Below, one piece after another: positions 63,973 through 64,000 of a stretch of 64,000 nucleotides of DNA; within the stretch, counting starts at the first letter, position 1, and the number at the start of each line of letters is the position of its first letter. The position numbers were made by a program, and so were the translations under genes. Source of the DNA: a bacterium 210917-SL.2.15 (lineage in GTDB: Bacteria; Bacillota; Clostridia; Oscillospirales; Oscillospiraceae); contig JAJCJC010000001.1 in the NCBI GenBank assembly GCA_020555605.1, positions 248,001-312,000 on the forward strand. The letters are read 5' to 3'. The notes under the pieces were generated by a model. That model was given only the letters and a program-made list of their open reading frames with translations. It was not told the origin of the DNA and searched no databases.

Positions 63973-64000
63973 TCTGCGGCCTCCTCCACCGTAATCACAT
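63969..64000 (-). CDS. C-terminal end of a gene continuing beyond the window
   Basis: A minus-strand frame ending ...VITVEEAAE at TGA 63969-63971, overlapping the response regulator's GTG start. Only nine residues are visible and no function can be read, but the overlap indicates a further gene in this operon. Confidence 0.45.
   Translation of the reverse strand, partial: VITVEEAAE

Overview
The window looks like a chromosomal segment of a fairly GC-rich, anaerobic, Gram-positive member of the Clostridia, probably a gut Oscillospiraceae/Ruminococcaceae-type lineage. This is inferred from gene content. There is a T-box leader in front of cysE-cysS, a SpoVT sporulation regulator with a sigma-G-like promoter, a GerM-domain lipoprotein, and SLH-domain secreted proteins. 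There is also a minimal SufC-SufB iron-sulfur pair, a flavodiiron protein, and a DNA polymerase I without proofreading residues. No rRNA, CRISPR array or intact transposase was seen. One tRNA (Thr, anticodon CGU) is present.

Layout. 1-4.7 kb is a rearranged patch. A putative DMT-type transporter plus a small winged-helix-like protein are intact on the left (-), and a decayed copy of the same pair lies on the right (+) as an inverted duplication of about 1.44 kb. A frameshifted tyrosine recombinase sits between the arms. 5-7 kb holds an XRE regulator, a broken short-chain dehydrogenase, the last stub of a transporter and tRNA-Thr. An AT-rich spacer at 7.1-7.46 kb carries three consecutive DnaA-box-like 9-mers. 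7.5-12.3 kb is a polA-rimI-GNAT-tsaD operon (-). 12.4-19.3 kb has a frameshifted Mop-type molybdate-binding gene, malQ, a small membrane protein, a flavodoxin-like reductase, L-serine dehydratase and a T-box-controlled cysE-cysS unit. 19.3-24.1 kb has small membrane, HD and ferritin-like proteins, then a tightly overlapping sufC-sufB-glycosyltransferase operon.

24.1-27.3 kb encodes a flavodiiron protein beside a three-part fusion of acyl-CoA dehydrogenase, the ETF-alpha FAD domain and rubredoxin. This reads as a self-contained electron route from acyl-CoA to O2 or NO and is the most distinctive system in the window. 27.7-34 kb is a phosphate block: an SLH-anchored acid phosphatase, a YibE/F membrane protein, exopolyphosphatase and polyphosphate kinase. 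34-45.6 kb carries two complete, tandem oligopeptide-type ABC importers, both on the minus strand. The second has a consensus promoter and a hairpin-rich leader.

45.7-51.7 kb has an AI-2E-family permease, a lipid kinase, an M24B aminopeptidase and an SLH-trypsin protease. 51.7-52.8 kb is gene debris: an unknown C-terminal stub, a PreA-like dihydropyrimidine/dihydroorotate dehydrogenase fragment and a glycyl-radical-enzyme fragment. 52.9-64 kb continues with spoVT, pepT, a zinc-ribbon protein, a lipase-like hydrolase plus type-4 uracil-DNA glycosylase, and an RHH-SPFH-YbjQ cluster. It ends with metY, a VOC protein, a GerM lipoprotein and a two-component system running off the right edge.

Functions come from reading the translated sequences and recalling families; no database search was run. 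Promoter and terminator calls rest on hexamers, spacing and stem complementarity only.
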